From Bugula neritina (Eukaryota; Bryozoa; Gymnolaemata; Cheilostomatida; Bugulidae), in contig OZ037768.1 in assembly GCA_964035545.1 (NCBI GenBank), forward strand, positions 11,984,741 to 12,048,740: a DNA stretch of 64,000 nucleotides. Reading direction: 5' to 3'. The notes under the pieces were generated by a model, which worked only from the letters and a program-made list of their open reading frames with translations, was not told where the DNA came from and searched no databases. The position numbers and the translations under genes were made by a program. Every line of letters begins with the position of its first letter. Position 1 is the stretch's first letter. This document shows positions 1-24,172 of the stretch, piece by piece.

Positions 1-204
1 CAGTATACAAAACACCAGGCTATTTAGAATATGCACGTCTCAAGCTTTACAGTGATACAATCAAGTGTAGTGATAAAAAGTCTTAGTGTAAAATACAACA
101 ATCAATGTAGTATATTTGTTGTTATTGGATATATAATAGCCTTCTGCCTGGAGACTATCCTTTACCTCTCATATCACAATGTCAGGGTAAATGCTTCCCC
201 CTAC

Positions 205-3200
205 CTCACAATGTTTCTTAAGAGTTGGTTCACACGACTTCATCAGTATAAAGTCGAGTTGGTAGTCAGCGTCCTGGTCCTCTATGTACTGGCCTAGCAG
301 CTTTACGCACTGACTATTCTCTCCATCAAGCTCCTCAATCTTCTCATAGTGTTCTTCTAGACATCCCATTTCCTAGGAAACATGTAAACAATACACTCGC
401 TGCTAGGACTCTCAAAGGCTATCGACAAACACCAATCGAACACTACCAGCTCTAAGACGTTGGTGAGTGAGGCACCTAAGCTACTATTGCAATAAGCTTA
501 TTAGGCAGAAAGATATGGACATATACAAGTTTGATCAGCGTGTCCCTCAAAAATCACAACATAATGAAATATATTCTGACAGAACTACACTTAAGGAGTA
601 ACAAAACGCACGTTCCTCTGTCTGCAACGCTCAGTTTTATTAAATTAATGGAAGGAAAACCACGTATTTTGTACACATCATCTAGTATGTCTTAGATACA
701 TTAAATGTAGTGAGAAAAGTGTGGAAGTTTCATCTACGTCACGTAGCGTGCACACCTACCTCTCCGTGTTGTGCCTTGCTACACAAACCAGTGAGATGAG
801 TGAGACAAGCTTCTTCCAGCTCCGGGTTTAAATCTATGCTAACAGCTCTTTCATGCACGCTTCGCAGCACTTCCTTCACACATTCTTTAGGTACCTACAA
901 TTAGATTTGGGAGTAAGAATGCTTCGTATAACTGATAAAACACTGGGAATATATATGGCTACTAGTGCAGCTTTTTATATTGGTGACATCTGATGGACTG
1001 CTAACCTTGAGGAATATGAATGATTAAAATTATGAGAAATGAAATGAATGCTGAATAGACGTTACCTCCGTTTTATCAGGATTCCCCTGAACCTGCAGAC
1101 GTACAAGTTTATACAGCTGAGCAAAGACCAGACCATCTGAAGGAGGACCTTCTTTATTCTTAGTGAGATGGTGATCCAAGTTGCGTGCCTAAATGCAGTA
1201 TGATACTTGCGTTGACTATACAGTATAATACATGTGTTGAATATACAGTATAATACATGTGTTGAATATACAGTATAATACATGTGTTGAATATACAGTA
1301 TAATACATGTGTTGAATATACAGTATAATACATGTGTTGAATATACAGTATATTACATGTGTTGAATATACAGTATAATACATGTATTGAATATACAGTA
1401 TAATACTTGTGTTGAATATACAGCATAATACATGTGTTGAATACACAGTATAATACATGTGTTGAATATACAGTATAATACATGTGTTGAATACACAGTA
1501 TAATACATGTGTTGAATATACAGTATAATACATGTGTTGAATACATGTGTTGAATACATGTGTTGAATACATGTGTTGAATATACAGTATAATACATGTA
1601 TTGAATACACAGTAGAATACTTGCATTGATTATGTTACAGTATACTCCAATAGTTATGCAGACAAGAAACTACCAACCATGTTATACTCAGGAACTTTAA
1701 CATTCAATAGTTTGTCAGATTAAACCACTAAGCCAAATTAATGAGGCAGCTCATACCTTGATAACAGTGTGACAGGCTTTAACGAGTCTCATATCATGCT
1801 TGTAGTTGCGAGATATGAAATACTCCAACTCAAGCAGATGCCTAGCACAACCGGTATTCTGGTCAATCTCTCCTTTTTTAATGTGCATCATCAAGCAGTC
1901 CAATTGGCTGGAAAAGGATATGAAATAAGAATGCAAAATACAAGTTTCTTACAACTTTAGTAATGATTGAACAATGTAGCATATGTAGTAATGGTGCTAC
2001 ATACAATAACAAATAACTGAATATAACATAAACTGTGACCTGAATTAGAACACATACTCCAAATACTAGAGAGTTTTGCAGCAATAATATAAAACTAAAG
2101 AGATTCATATCCCAGCTAAGCTAGCAAGCAGCAACACATAAAATATAAAAATGAGACATCATATAAAAACAGATCACTTGGCCAGTTTAAGTTTATCCCG
2201 ACATAGATGCTATTTTATAGTGCACATAACTCCAAATGAGTTAGATTGAGTAAAATTTCAACTTTCTCAAAATAAACAAAGCTTCAAGTGTTTGTTTGTT
2301 TGTTAAACAAAATAAATAAGTTGGTACAACAGTGACATACAACTTGTCTTTTTCACAAAACTGAGTAACTTCTGCAGCACATTGCTCCAACAAGAATCCA
2401 TCTATAGCCACAATACTATTGGGTCTTGTTTCGTCCAGCAGGTCACTCACCTATAACAGTCACACGCGACACATACTTAGTAACTATACACATTAACACT
2501 AAATAAATTCAACTAAAAGATACAGATTATTGCCAACATCTATCAACTGGATTACAATGAGACAGAATGAACTGATATGCAGTAACTAATGCTGCTTGCT
2601 GCCAGAATGTACTTACAGCAGCTTTACAAGTACTGGAAATTTGTGGAACTTTTTTATCCTTGTTATTGGTTGGCATAGCCAGTGCCATGAGGCAGTGAAT
2701 AGTACCATCTTTCTGGTGAGCTCGCTTCAACCCCGCACAGTGGTCGTCTATCTCAGAGGCACAGGAGGAGGCAATTTCTGTTATAAAAATAATTTGCTGA
2801 AACTTAGTCAGCTCAAATACATGGCATTGTTGCTAATTGAATCTAAACAAAATACAGTAAGTTTTATGCAACAATAACTAATGTCCAGAAAAGCTACATT
2901 ATATGCCGGAGTAATACTTTCGAATAACGTTAATATAAGTTCTACAGAACTGGGCCACAAAGTTGAATTAAAATATTTCTAGACAGGTAAAACTATACAG
3001 TAATCAAGAACAATTGCATTGACTAGACAAACAGAGCCTTACCGGCGGTGATTTTATACTCGTTCATAAGATTAGACTGGAAGAGTTCGATTTCTTGCTG
3101 ACACTCCACTGGTACGTCAACTGTAAAACAGAAATGAAATGTTTATTTAAAATCCTACATATTACATAGACATAATATAAGACCATGCAGTTTCACCTAC

Positions 3201-6200
3201 ACACTTATTAAAAGTCTAAAGTCAATCTATTTTTCACTGCTTAAGTATAATAATATGAAGACTAGCAAAATTACATGACATTTATGCAACAAAACATTGA
3301 GTGGGATATATAGAGAAAGAAGATAGAAGGGACTAGTTCTGGTACAGCAGCTAGGTTAATAAAGTAAGTCAGAAGTAGACAGTATATGAGAGCCATGTAC
3401 CAAGTCCTAGTAATATGTACAGTTTACTAGTGGTGGTGGTAATGTGTAGAGATACATTCTGTACTGGTAGGCCACAACTTTACAGCATACAAGTGTTGAT
3501 AATGTAATGTGGTAAAATCAAGATCGTAGAACGGCAAGCTTAATGTGCACATATGACATGTAACGGCGTATTGTGACATGTAATCCGAGACAACGTGGAT
3601 GACCTATTTCACCAGAGGTACACGTGGAGGTTTTAAGCAGGAAGCTTAGCTGGCAATTAAACTGTTAGAACTCTACGCATCAATCACATTCAACTTCACA
3701 AAAGGCAATTAATACTCCAATGAAACTGACAGAAGATGTCCAAGTTTGAGAACAATAATTTATGCAGGATTAGGCACTGATTTGCACTGATGTGAGGATA
3801 ACTAACGCACATAATAGCATATTATAAATACCAACCGGTAAGTTATCAATCATAGGAATGGTGGAAGTTTGTCAATTTACTGAAAACCGACGGGTTCGAA
3901 ATTTAGAGGCACACGATATTTATACCAAAGATAGTAGAATGTAAAAATTATGTAAATCTACCCATTTTAATTATTTATTCTATTTTCATGATTGCAGTTT
4001 TGTAATTTCTGTAATCTTAATGAGTCAACAAGATCACAGAATTGCACTCAGTTATTCAGCAATAGCGACTTGCAGAAATGTTTCATTGCATTTACAATTA
4101 CCATCATCAATTATTCTATTAAACTTATGATCAAGCAAGACATACACCATCACGTATAACATTAACCATCAAGTACACATGCAATGGACATTATAAATCT
4201 TACGTTCTTTTTCGCTCTCGGCTTCGGCGTCCATGAGACAAGTGAGGGAGTGACTCATGGAGATAGCAACGTGGGTGCCGTCACTTGGTTCCTCCAGGCA
4301 ATCGTGTTGTTTCAACAGGGCTTTGCACGACCGGAAGAAAGCATTGTCAACCTTTGCATCTTCTTGCATCAACTGTTCTCTTTTGATGATTTGTTCTACA
4401 CACTGCAAGGCAATGGTAAGTATGTAAATAAGATGCGCTTCACATAATACTTTTTATAAAACATTACACAGTTTTACTTACATTCAAGTAATGCTTCTTG
4501 ATTTGATGTCTATTACATACAAGTTAGAAACTGTACAAAAATCAAGCTATAGAGTTGATTGAGTTGATTTTATTCACGTTGAGCAGATTTTATGCCTTGC
4601 CCAAAAAGGTTCTTTTACAAAAATCGTGTTTCTATTTGAATAGCTTCCCAACACTGATTACCTAAATACAAAAAGCATATCAAAGTAGCTTTAGAGGACA
4701 CATAAATTTGAACAGGTCATGGAATAGGAAATAGGAAATGGGAAATGCATTACTGGTTATAACACTCTAATGACAAGCTCTGATTTGAGTGGCAGTTATC
4801 CTGTAGCAAACTGTCACATCATGCTTACACGTCGCTATTTCCACCTATTTTACATATTATTTTCCTTTACAAGATTTGTTAATTATATTTGTTGTATTAA
4901 TTGGTTCAGGTACTGGCTTAGCTATTGCAACAGCAAGTTAATAGGTTTCAACGTAAGTGATGTCAACAGAAAACTAGAAAAAGTTAGGTAAATTGTGGTA
5001 CATATTAGTCTATGTAATTATTCTCAGCTCATGGCAAAGTATGGAATACAGCCATTAACATTCTTAGAAGCTACACTTTGAATTGAACTCAAAGTATTAT
5101 ACCAACTAGTATGTAAAGTAGCTTATGGACGTTAGCAGTTGTTAGTTACGTCTCTTAGAACCCGGGAAGCATAATCTGTTGAATCAGGCATATGGAAGCC
5201 CGTAAACTCACCTTTGTGCTCATCTCAGTTTCGTCCTTTTGCTGCTGTTGCATAAGACAATGATAGACTCTACCCTCACCACTCTCCACACCATGGCAGA
5301 ATTTCTCTCGATCATGTCGACAAGCAAAGAATAAGGGCCGGTCCAAATGGTAGTCGTCAGACTAAATAATCACAGATCTATTGTTACACTTGACTTAAAG
5401 GTTTTGTCAAAGTCAAGCAGGCATTTAGGTATCAAGCCCATAAAAACATTGTAATGTGTTAATACTGATAGATATTATATTGTATGATCTGATAGTGGTC
5501 AGGCTGGTGGAAAATGTCTTGCAAAGTTCTGCCTTAAATTCAACCTGGTGGAAATAAAGAGTTCACCAGAAGAAGCTCACCTGAAGCTCTGCAACTCTCA
5601 TAATTTGTTTCAAACACTTTTTGCCTACGTGACTTTTATCCGCTTTCAGTAAGCATTCTATAACCGGGCCTTGATTGTGGTGCTGCACCTACAAGACAGA
5701 GACAGTGAAGAAGGAAAAAGTTTTAACTTACAATCACACCAACACTTTTGATGACTTACACCAGAGCTAAACTGTACTTCCAGCAGTTCTAAACTGTACT
5801 TACATTTTCAGTTTCTGCTTGAGTATCATCAAATATACGGCCACAACGCAGAGCTTTGATCTCATTCTTACAGTCCTCCTGAAACTCGTGTACTAAATGA
5901 TAATCACTACAAATAGTCTCTACAGAATCAGTTTTTAGTGAAAACCTATTCATTTTAAAGGTATCATTGCAAAGAAAACAATTATTCTTTCATATTAATC
6001 ATACAACACACTGTTAAGAAGTTTATTGGTCTAAATTACTAACTTTACCAATCACAATGAGATTTTTATGCCGAAAAACTTTTATTTAAATTTGAAATAC
6101 AATTAAATTAAAAATTAAACCCTCTGCATTATATGCATCATATAATTACTCTGTATGCTAGACCCACCTAAAGATGACCCTCTCCATTTTGTTGAGAAAA

Positions 6201-7521
6201 ACAAAACAATTTTTGTTTTTCTCATCATCTTCTTCCTGATCGACATAAGACAATTGTTCCATCAAACATGGCAGATATCCGCCTTTCACAGCACCAGAGC
6301 AATGGCTGTCCACCTTATGAGTCTAAACACAACACAAACAAGTTAGCATTATAAGTTAGCAATGTGTATGGGGGTTTGAATGTTTTCATTATTTCATTGA
6401 GGAAGTAAAATGTCACTTACAGATATTTGCTCTTTACAAACTTCTCTGGCTGCCGTCTCAAACCGATCATCAGTTGTAAGTTTAAGCTTATAGTGATAAA
6501 TTAACTGCAAAATAAGATATTGTACTATAACAAAGCCTACAAAATACATTAAGAACCCCATAACAAATTAAAAATAAGACTTCATTTAAATTTTCATTAT
6601 AGCAAATAGGAAAAATTTAGAACAAGAAATGTTTTTCAGAAAAGCATAACATAAGTTAGTAAGTACATGCTGTGCAACATTTAGTTTTACGTAGAATATT
6701 TTTTTAAAAATATACTTGAGCATATTTATTTTACTGGTACTGCATCTAAAAGATCCAACACACGAGTTTTAGATGGACAAACAAAATGAACCACGTATAG
6801 TAGTTGGATCTATATGGCTATTACACTCTCTATATTGAAAGTTTAAAATCAGAGCACCCGAACAGTAAAGTGTTTCATTTTAAAATATGATTAGATCATT
6901 AATATTAAAAAAATTATGTGTTATGTATTAGTTATCATCCTCATCATTATGATTATTACTATTACTTATACAAAAATGATATAAATAATTCAACATTAGT
7001 GGGCATGTTTGATATAATAATTACAACAATAATCAATTATAAAGCCAAAAAGCCTAAATCACTCCGACTCTTACCGTTTGGCAACTATCACCTGGAGGTT
7101 TCTCATCTCCTTCATAGGACATAAAACAATCCAACACCTCGAAATTGTGGAGAATTTTCTTTTCATCACGCTTTGTGTTATCTTCAGCATCGTCTTCCGA
7201 GCGGTAATTAGGGCAAATTCTTTCTACATCAGCTTTACAAGCAGGATCTTGAGACAACATTGTATTGGCATCTGGATCAGGCTTCTTGGTTGGATCCACT
7301 CTGTGGGGTTGATTACCAGCCGCAGGTGCATTTTGATTTGGGTTATTATGAGCAGCGGGAGGATTGTTGTTAACTGGTTGATTGTTTATGTTGACTGCTG
7401 GCACCTGAGCTGCTGGAGGATTCCCATTACCGTTTGGATTATTTACCAAAGGTGGAGGAGCTACGACAGATTTCAGTACTAATAAAACAAACGCAGAAAC
7501 AAGCAAAGCTTGTTTAGCCAT
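205..7521 (-). CDS. GLG1: Golgi apparatus protein 1 (GLG1 / MG-160 / ESL-1), 5' part, 14 exons
   Basis: Type I Golgi membrane sialoglycoprotein. Vertebrate relatives bind FGFs and E-selectin and affect TGF-beta processing (family knowledge). Coding exons in transcript order: 7521-7075, 6504-6421, 6322-6168, 5906-5804, 5688-5581, 5361-5212, 4402-4204, 3120-3043, 2777-2617, 2450-2344, 1907-1757, 1188-1066, 894-760, 372-205. All join in frame, giving 723 codons; the 3' end and membrane anchor lie beyond base 1. The start MAKQALLVSAFVLLVLKSVVA is a signal peptide. Residues about 22-75 are Asn/Pro/Ala-rich. Cys-rich GLG1 repeats follow, for example LDRPLFFACRHDREKFC and EGRVYHCL, which match vertebrate GLG1 closely. 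Donor 2344 (GTTGTA) is weak and was chosen by phase. The vertebrate protein is about 1180 aa, so roughly 60% is present here. The gene lies head to head with DARS2. Confidence 0.95.
1203..1630. repeat. 25-bp minisatellite in a GLG1 intron
   Basis: About fifteen tandem copies of a 25-bp unit containing CAGTATAATACATGTGTTGA fill most of the intron between exons 1188-1066 and 1907-1757. Around 1540-1580 the array shifts to a 13-bp unit (CATGTGTTGAATA) repeated about four times, then returns to the long unit. The outermost copies are degenerate. The Tyr/Cys/Ile-rich open frames across it come only from the repeat. Confidence 0.95.
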
Positions 7522-9501
7522 TATTATAAATAATAGAAAAAAACTCTCAAAGAAGATAGGTTCGAGTAGTGATTTTACTTCGAAAACAGCATCTGGTGCT
7601 CTGAGAAAAAATTATGCAGTAAATCCAAACGAGGATTAGAAAGAAGTTCAGACACGTCACCGCTTACTACCTTTCAATAAAAAGCGTTGCTAATTTCTAA
7701 ACTGTTGGCCATGGTAACAGACTTGACGGATTTGATTGAGCCCCCGAAGCATCAAGTAGGTTTTTGGGTTAAGAGGTTAGCCAATCATTCAACTGAAAGC
7801 TTTGCTCAACGGTTAAAAGATCGCTTGCAACAGCACTAAATTGGGGGTGACTAAGTGCAGTGGCTACTAGCTAGACTCTAGAGTGTCGACTGCTGAAGCG
7901 ATTTGGAGTTGAGGCAACGATGTTTTTACGAACACTGTTTGCAATAATTCCCAACTAAGCGCTGCTTATAACAACCTCTGAACAAGTCCAGGTAAACCAC
8001 GCTAAAATATTTTCAGTAAAGGAACATATGATCGTCTCCCACATTGTGCGAGGAAATTCAACTACATGTTAAGGTTGTCGCCAATAATGTTCGAAAAGCT
8101 AAAATTAAAAAATAGAACTTAGAGTTATTATAATAAATCAAGTTCACAATCACAATGTTATCAATTTATGTTATTCTTTATTAAAAATTAATGCAAAAAT
8201 TATTTTAATGACAACTACTTCTAGTAAAAAATGTAATACTAAGTTATATTTGTAATTTTTTATATTATAAATTATAATTTATTATAATTAATATTAAGAA
8301 TAAATTTTAATTTAATTAATATTATTATTATAAAATTATAATTATTAATTTTATTTCCTTTTTTATTTCTTCATTTTATTTATTAAATTTAATATTGATA
8401 TTCATTTCAATGTCATTATCATTATAAATATCATATTCAATATTCATGTTATTACATTTACTATAAATAATAATAATTATAATATTATTATTATTAATCT
8501 AGAGATCTCCACATACTGATAGTGATACTCATACTCATAGACAGGATTAAATTCTTGTTCACAGTTCAGTCAATACAGCTTAAACAGAACTAAATGTATG
8601 ACTATTGACCAATGACTGTCCAACATAATACCCATAGGCCATATGCAGCATGCTGGACAGTCATTGGTCTCTAGTCATACATTTAGTCTGGTTGAGCTGT
8701 ATTGACTGAACTGTGAACAAGAATTTAATCCTGTCTATGATTATGAGTTTCAGTATGTGGAACATTGTGTGTGGTCATTATGATTATATTATGTTTTTAC
8801 TTCTGACTTCAGTATTTTTCATTTCTTGCTATATTACTAAAGTAATTGGTAATACTAGTAGTAGTATTATTGTGACGTATTTAATATACTGCTTTAACTT
8901 TGCTATAATTATTATTCTGACAATGATGAAGCAAACTTGATATATACTTTTTAGCTCCAAGTGCAACTTACATATACCAAAGGTTGCTACTATGTTGATT
9001 CATTAGATATTGTTGCTTTGCTTTTTTCAAGATAAATTTTGTAAAGTAAAAGTTTGGTATTGACACTACTGCAGTATCTACACCAGATGTTTATGTAGTT
9101 AAATTAGCAGTCAGAAGGCAATAAAATTCTAAAGAAGCTCTTATAGAAGTAGTAGTAGTAGTCTATTTAGTGTAAATGCTTACCACAATTAATAGTGGCT
9201 TTACATTCTGATTTGTAAGTTTTGGATTGGACACTAAAAGAACAAAGTCTAGCAGTTTTGAAATTAGTTGTGACTTAAGTACCCAGACTGTACATTGATT
9301 TTTGCAACACATCCAAAACTTGACTGTCTGTTCATAAAAGATTGCATTGTTTATGCTTTGACCGATTTCACTAAAAAGTCGCGCATTATATTTGGTTGTG
9401 TTGGTCTGTGAAAAATTGCACATCTTGCAGTTAGGTGAAACGTTGATAAATTCAAATTTTTACAATTCACGTGAGTAAAAGTTACTTTATATTTTAGTAA
9501 A
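7522..9501. other. Head-to-head spacer between GLG1 and DARS2
   Basis: Intergenic region between two divergent start codons, so it should hold both promoters. 7522-8070 is of mixed composition with no convincing exon. 8090-8500 is extremely AT-rich, built of short ATTATTA/TAATATT-type words. A foldback element occupies 8509-8760. I saw nothing codable in 8761-9490. No TATA box could be assigned with confidence. Confidence 0.6.
8509..8760. mobile_element. 252-bp foldback (inverted-repeat) element
   Basis: The element begins CCACATACTG and ends CAGTATGTGG. Its two arms of roughly 105-115 bp are inverted copies of each other with few differences; the central about 44 bp (from CATAGACAGGATTAAATTC) is identical. 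The left arm has a short GTGATACTCA-type duplication. A loop of about 25 bp lies near 8625-8648. No target-site duplication is obvious, so the superfamily is unknown. As RNA it would form a long hairpin. Confidence 0.85.
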
Positions 9502-11732
9502 ATGCTCACTCAAATAAAAAAACTTACTCTACAAATATTTACTGCTAATAACAGACAGAGATGTATATGTTATATGATTTCTGGAAGACATCTGCTGCCT
9601 ACATCTACTCCACAGCGCTGCTACTCTAATCTAAAAGATAATCTGGAACTAAGGTAGTTTTTCATTATTCGAATGAATTATCTGTATTTCTGTTGCCACA
9701 AAACGCTGTTTAAAAGACTGTTTTTGAGAAGCATTTTTATTTCAATAATTTCAAATGTTATTTAAAGCATGAAACATGGCTGGCTTGTCTGCTTGATTAC
9801 AATAAACTGCATATAATCATAAATCTTTGCAGCAAATCTATTTTTATCAAACTCACATTTTTTACTTTGGTTTTGTGTCCATTGTTTTACAAGCTTAGAT
9901 GGAAGCAGTCTGCTATGATCTAGTAGTCTAGTATATCGTCGAATAAATTGATCAGGGTTATGTGCTTTGTACACCATCATTTTGCCAATATCAATAGCAA
10001 TTCATTTTTTTTGTACAGAAGCCATCAATGTGGTGAAGTAAATACAGATGATGTTGGAACAGCTGTGAATTTGTATGGGTGGGTTGAATACAAGAGAGGA
10101 AATAAGTTCTTCACTCTAAGAGATGCTACGGGAAGTTGTCAGATATTGTCCAACATAGATGTGAATCTTCCCTCAAGGGAATCAGTTGTAGCTGTTGAGG
10201 GTACAGTGCAATTGAGACCAGAGAAAGATGTTAATCCGAGAATGGCAACTGGAAAAGTTGAGATTTGTTGCTCCAAATTAAAAGTTCTAAATAGATGCAG
10301 TAAGTTAGCCTTTACACCTAACGTGTTTACTGGAGTTAAAGAAGAAACTAGAATGAGATATAGATACCTCGACATTCGTAGTAAAGTAATGCAGCACAAC
10401 CTTCGACTGAGGTCATCATTTCTTTTAAAAATTAGAAAATATTTATGTGAAGAAAAAGGATTTGTTGATGTTGAGACTCCTACATTATTTCGTAGAACGC
10501 CTGGTGGGGCTCAGGAGTTTGTAGTTCCAACTCAACGGCCAGGTATGTTCTATTCACTTCCGCAAAGCCCGCAGCAATTCAAACAACTGTTGATGGCTGG
10601 AGGCATAGATAGGTATATGCAGATAGCTCGGTGCTATCGAGACGAAGGAGCCAAACCAGATAGACAACCAGAGTTCACTCAGCTTGATCTGGAACTAAGC
10701 TTCTGCACTCAACAACAAATAATGTCAATTATTGAAGATATGCTCGTACAATCTTGGCCTGAGCATTTACCAAAACTAAAAGGTCCATTCTCTCGAATGT
10801 CTCATCACACTGCTATTGAGAAATATGGTGTTGATAAACCAGACACTCGTTTTGAATCTACTATCAAAGATCTTACAGGTGAACTGTCACATTTACCATT
10901 GTTCAGCTGCAATGGTAAGCCTATGGATATTAGGGGAATCAACATTGAAGGTGGTACTCACAGACTAAAATCATCCAACATTAAATACATTCAGCAGACA
11001 GTTGAGAATCTATTTTCTGCCCAAATAAGCGTGGTGAAAATTGGAATGGGTGGTTCCTGGCATTCACCTTTAGCCAAATATGCTGAAAATGATGTAAAGC
11101 AGGCAGTTAGCAAAAAGTTATCAGCGTCGCCTAATGATCTTCTATTTATTAGCCGTGAAGACTCGTGGGAATCGGTTTGCACCATCTTAGGTAAATGTCG
11201 AATCTTAGCCGCACGCCTATCAGCAGATAATGGCCAACCACTTCACGATGATAATCTATTCAACTTTTTATGGATTGAAAATTTTCCTTTATTTGAAAAG
11301 GAAGATAATAGAGTTGTGTCAGCCCATCATCCATTCACTGCTCCGGTTGATGAAGATAGCCACTTATTGACAACTAATCCTTTGCAAGTTAGAGGACAGC
11401 ATTATGATCTTGTATTAAATGGTAGTGAAGTAGGTGGTGGCTCAATAAGAATTCACAATGCTTCAATGCAAAGATATGTTCTAGAATCTGTATTAAATGA
11501 AGACGCTTCGCAGCTTGAACATTTGTTGGAAGCCTTGGATAGTGGGTGCCCTCCACATGGAGGAATAGCCTTAGGCCTGGACAGACTCCTTTCTATTATG
11601 TGCAATGCCCCTAGTATACGCGATGTTATAGCATTTCCTAAGTCACACGAAGGATTAGATCTTATGTCTGGTGCACCCAATAACATTAGTCAAGAAGATT
11701 TAGACCGTTATAATATAGCTATTATCGAATAA
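9502..11732 (+). CDS. DARS2: Mitochondrial aspartyl-tRNA synthetase (bacterial-type class IIb)
   Basis: Charges mitochondrial tRNA-Asp with aspartate in the matrix. Coding join is 9502-9653 plus 10019-11732 (621 aa); the 365-bp intron has GTAGTT/TTGTACAG ends and splits an Arg codon. Exon 1 encodes a basic, acid-poor leader (MLTQIKKLTLQIFTANNRQR) suited to mitochondrial import. Exon 2 has the N-terminal OB anticodon-binding fold (from about residue 52), the FYSLPQSPQQFKQLLM block (about 227), class II motif 2 RDEGAKPDRQPEFTQ (about 255), the bacterial-type insertion, motif 3 GIALGLDRLLS (about 566) and the ending SIRDVIAFPKS...DLMSGAP typical of DARS2. A start inside the intron (open frame from 9948) was rejected. 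Having a single coding intron is unusual beside such intron-rich neighbours. Confidence 0.95.
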
Positions 11733-12111
11733 ACCATTTAATTTGTTTACTATGTTGCATTTATAGTCACTGACATTAGAATAGGCATATTTTGTAAATT
11801 AATAGCAGTTTGTATTTTATAAAAAGAAAATGATATTACATACATAAATAAACATTTGTGAAAGTATTCAAAATGTTCCAATATTACACCACAACTATTT
11901 GTACTATACACCTCATATTTTACAAGCCTCATGACGGTCCTGAAAACTTTTTTTAATATAATAGAACGAAATTAATAAAGATGTCCTAGTTGTACAGCAG
12001 TTGTAAAACCATGCACTTGACTCCAATCCGCCTAAACTGACTAAAACCCTATAATATTAGTAACGTTTTGAATTTAACTGGCATAGCCTGAAATCCTAAA
12101 TTAGAGTTGAA
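11733..12111. other. Tail-to-tail spacer between DARS2 and BRPF stop codons
   Basis: 379 bp holding the 3' untranslated regions of two convergent genes. AATAAA on the plus strand at 11847-11852 and 11974-11979 could end DARS2. No canonical AATAAA was found for the minus-strand BRPF transcript, apart from one embedded in its last codons, so its end may lie further left and overlap DARS2. Nothing else seen. Confidence 0.6.
11847..11852 (+). promoter_or_regulatory. Candidate DARS2 polyadenylation signal
   Basis: AATAAA lies 115 bp after the DARS2 stop codon. A second copy is at 11974-11979. The signal is common by chance in such AT-rich DNA. Confidence 0.4.
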
Positions 12112-24152
<12,041 letters not shown>

Positions 24153-24172
24153 AACAACACCGTAATCCAACA

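Noticed and set aside
1160-1626. Long minus-strand open frames rich in Tyr, Cys, Ile and Thr
   Set aside because: They are translations of the 25-bp minisatellite in three frames; a unit of 25 bp cycles frames and happens to lack stops. They lie inside a GLG1 intron.
1203-1630. Possible CRISPR array
   Set aside because: The copies are contiguous with no unique spacers, and the genome is eukaryotic.
4770-4991. 73-aa plus-strand open frame in a GLG1 intron
   Set aside because: Aromatic-rich translation of AT-rich intron DNA without codon bias or family features.
7078-7482. 134-aa plus-strand open frame
   Set aside because: It is the exact antisense of GLG1 exon 1, whose minus-strand reading has a signal peptide and GLG1 motifs.
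8713-8940. 75-aa hydrophobic plus-strand open frame
   Set aside because: Starts inside the foldback arm and continues into AT-rich DNA. Phe/Ile/Tyr richness follows from composition.
9948-10018. Upstream start for DARS2 in the continuous frame
   Set aside because: This stretch has a poly-T tract ending TTGTACAG, a splice acceptor, and exon 9502-9653 supplies an in-phase basic leader ending in a GTAGTT donor.
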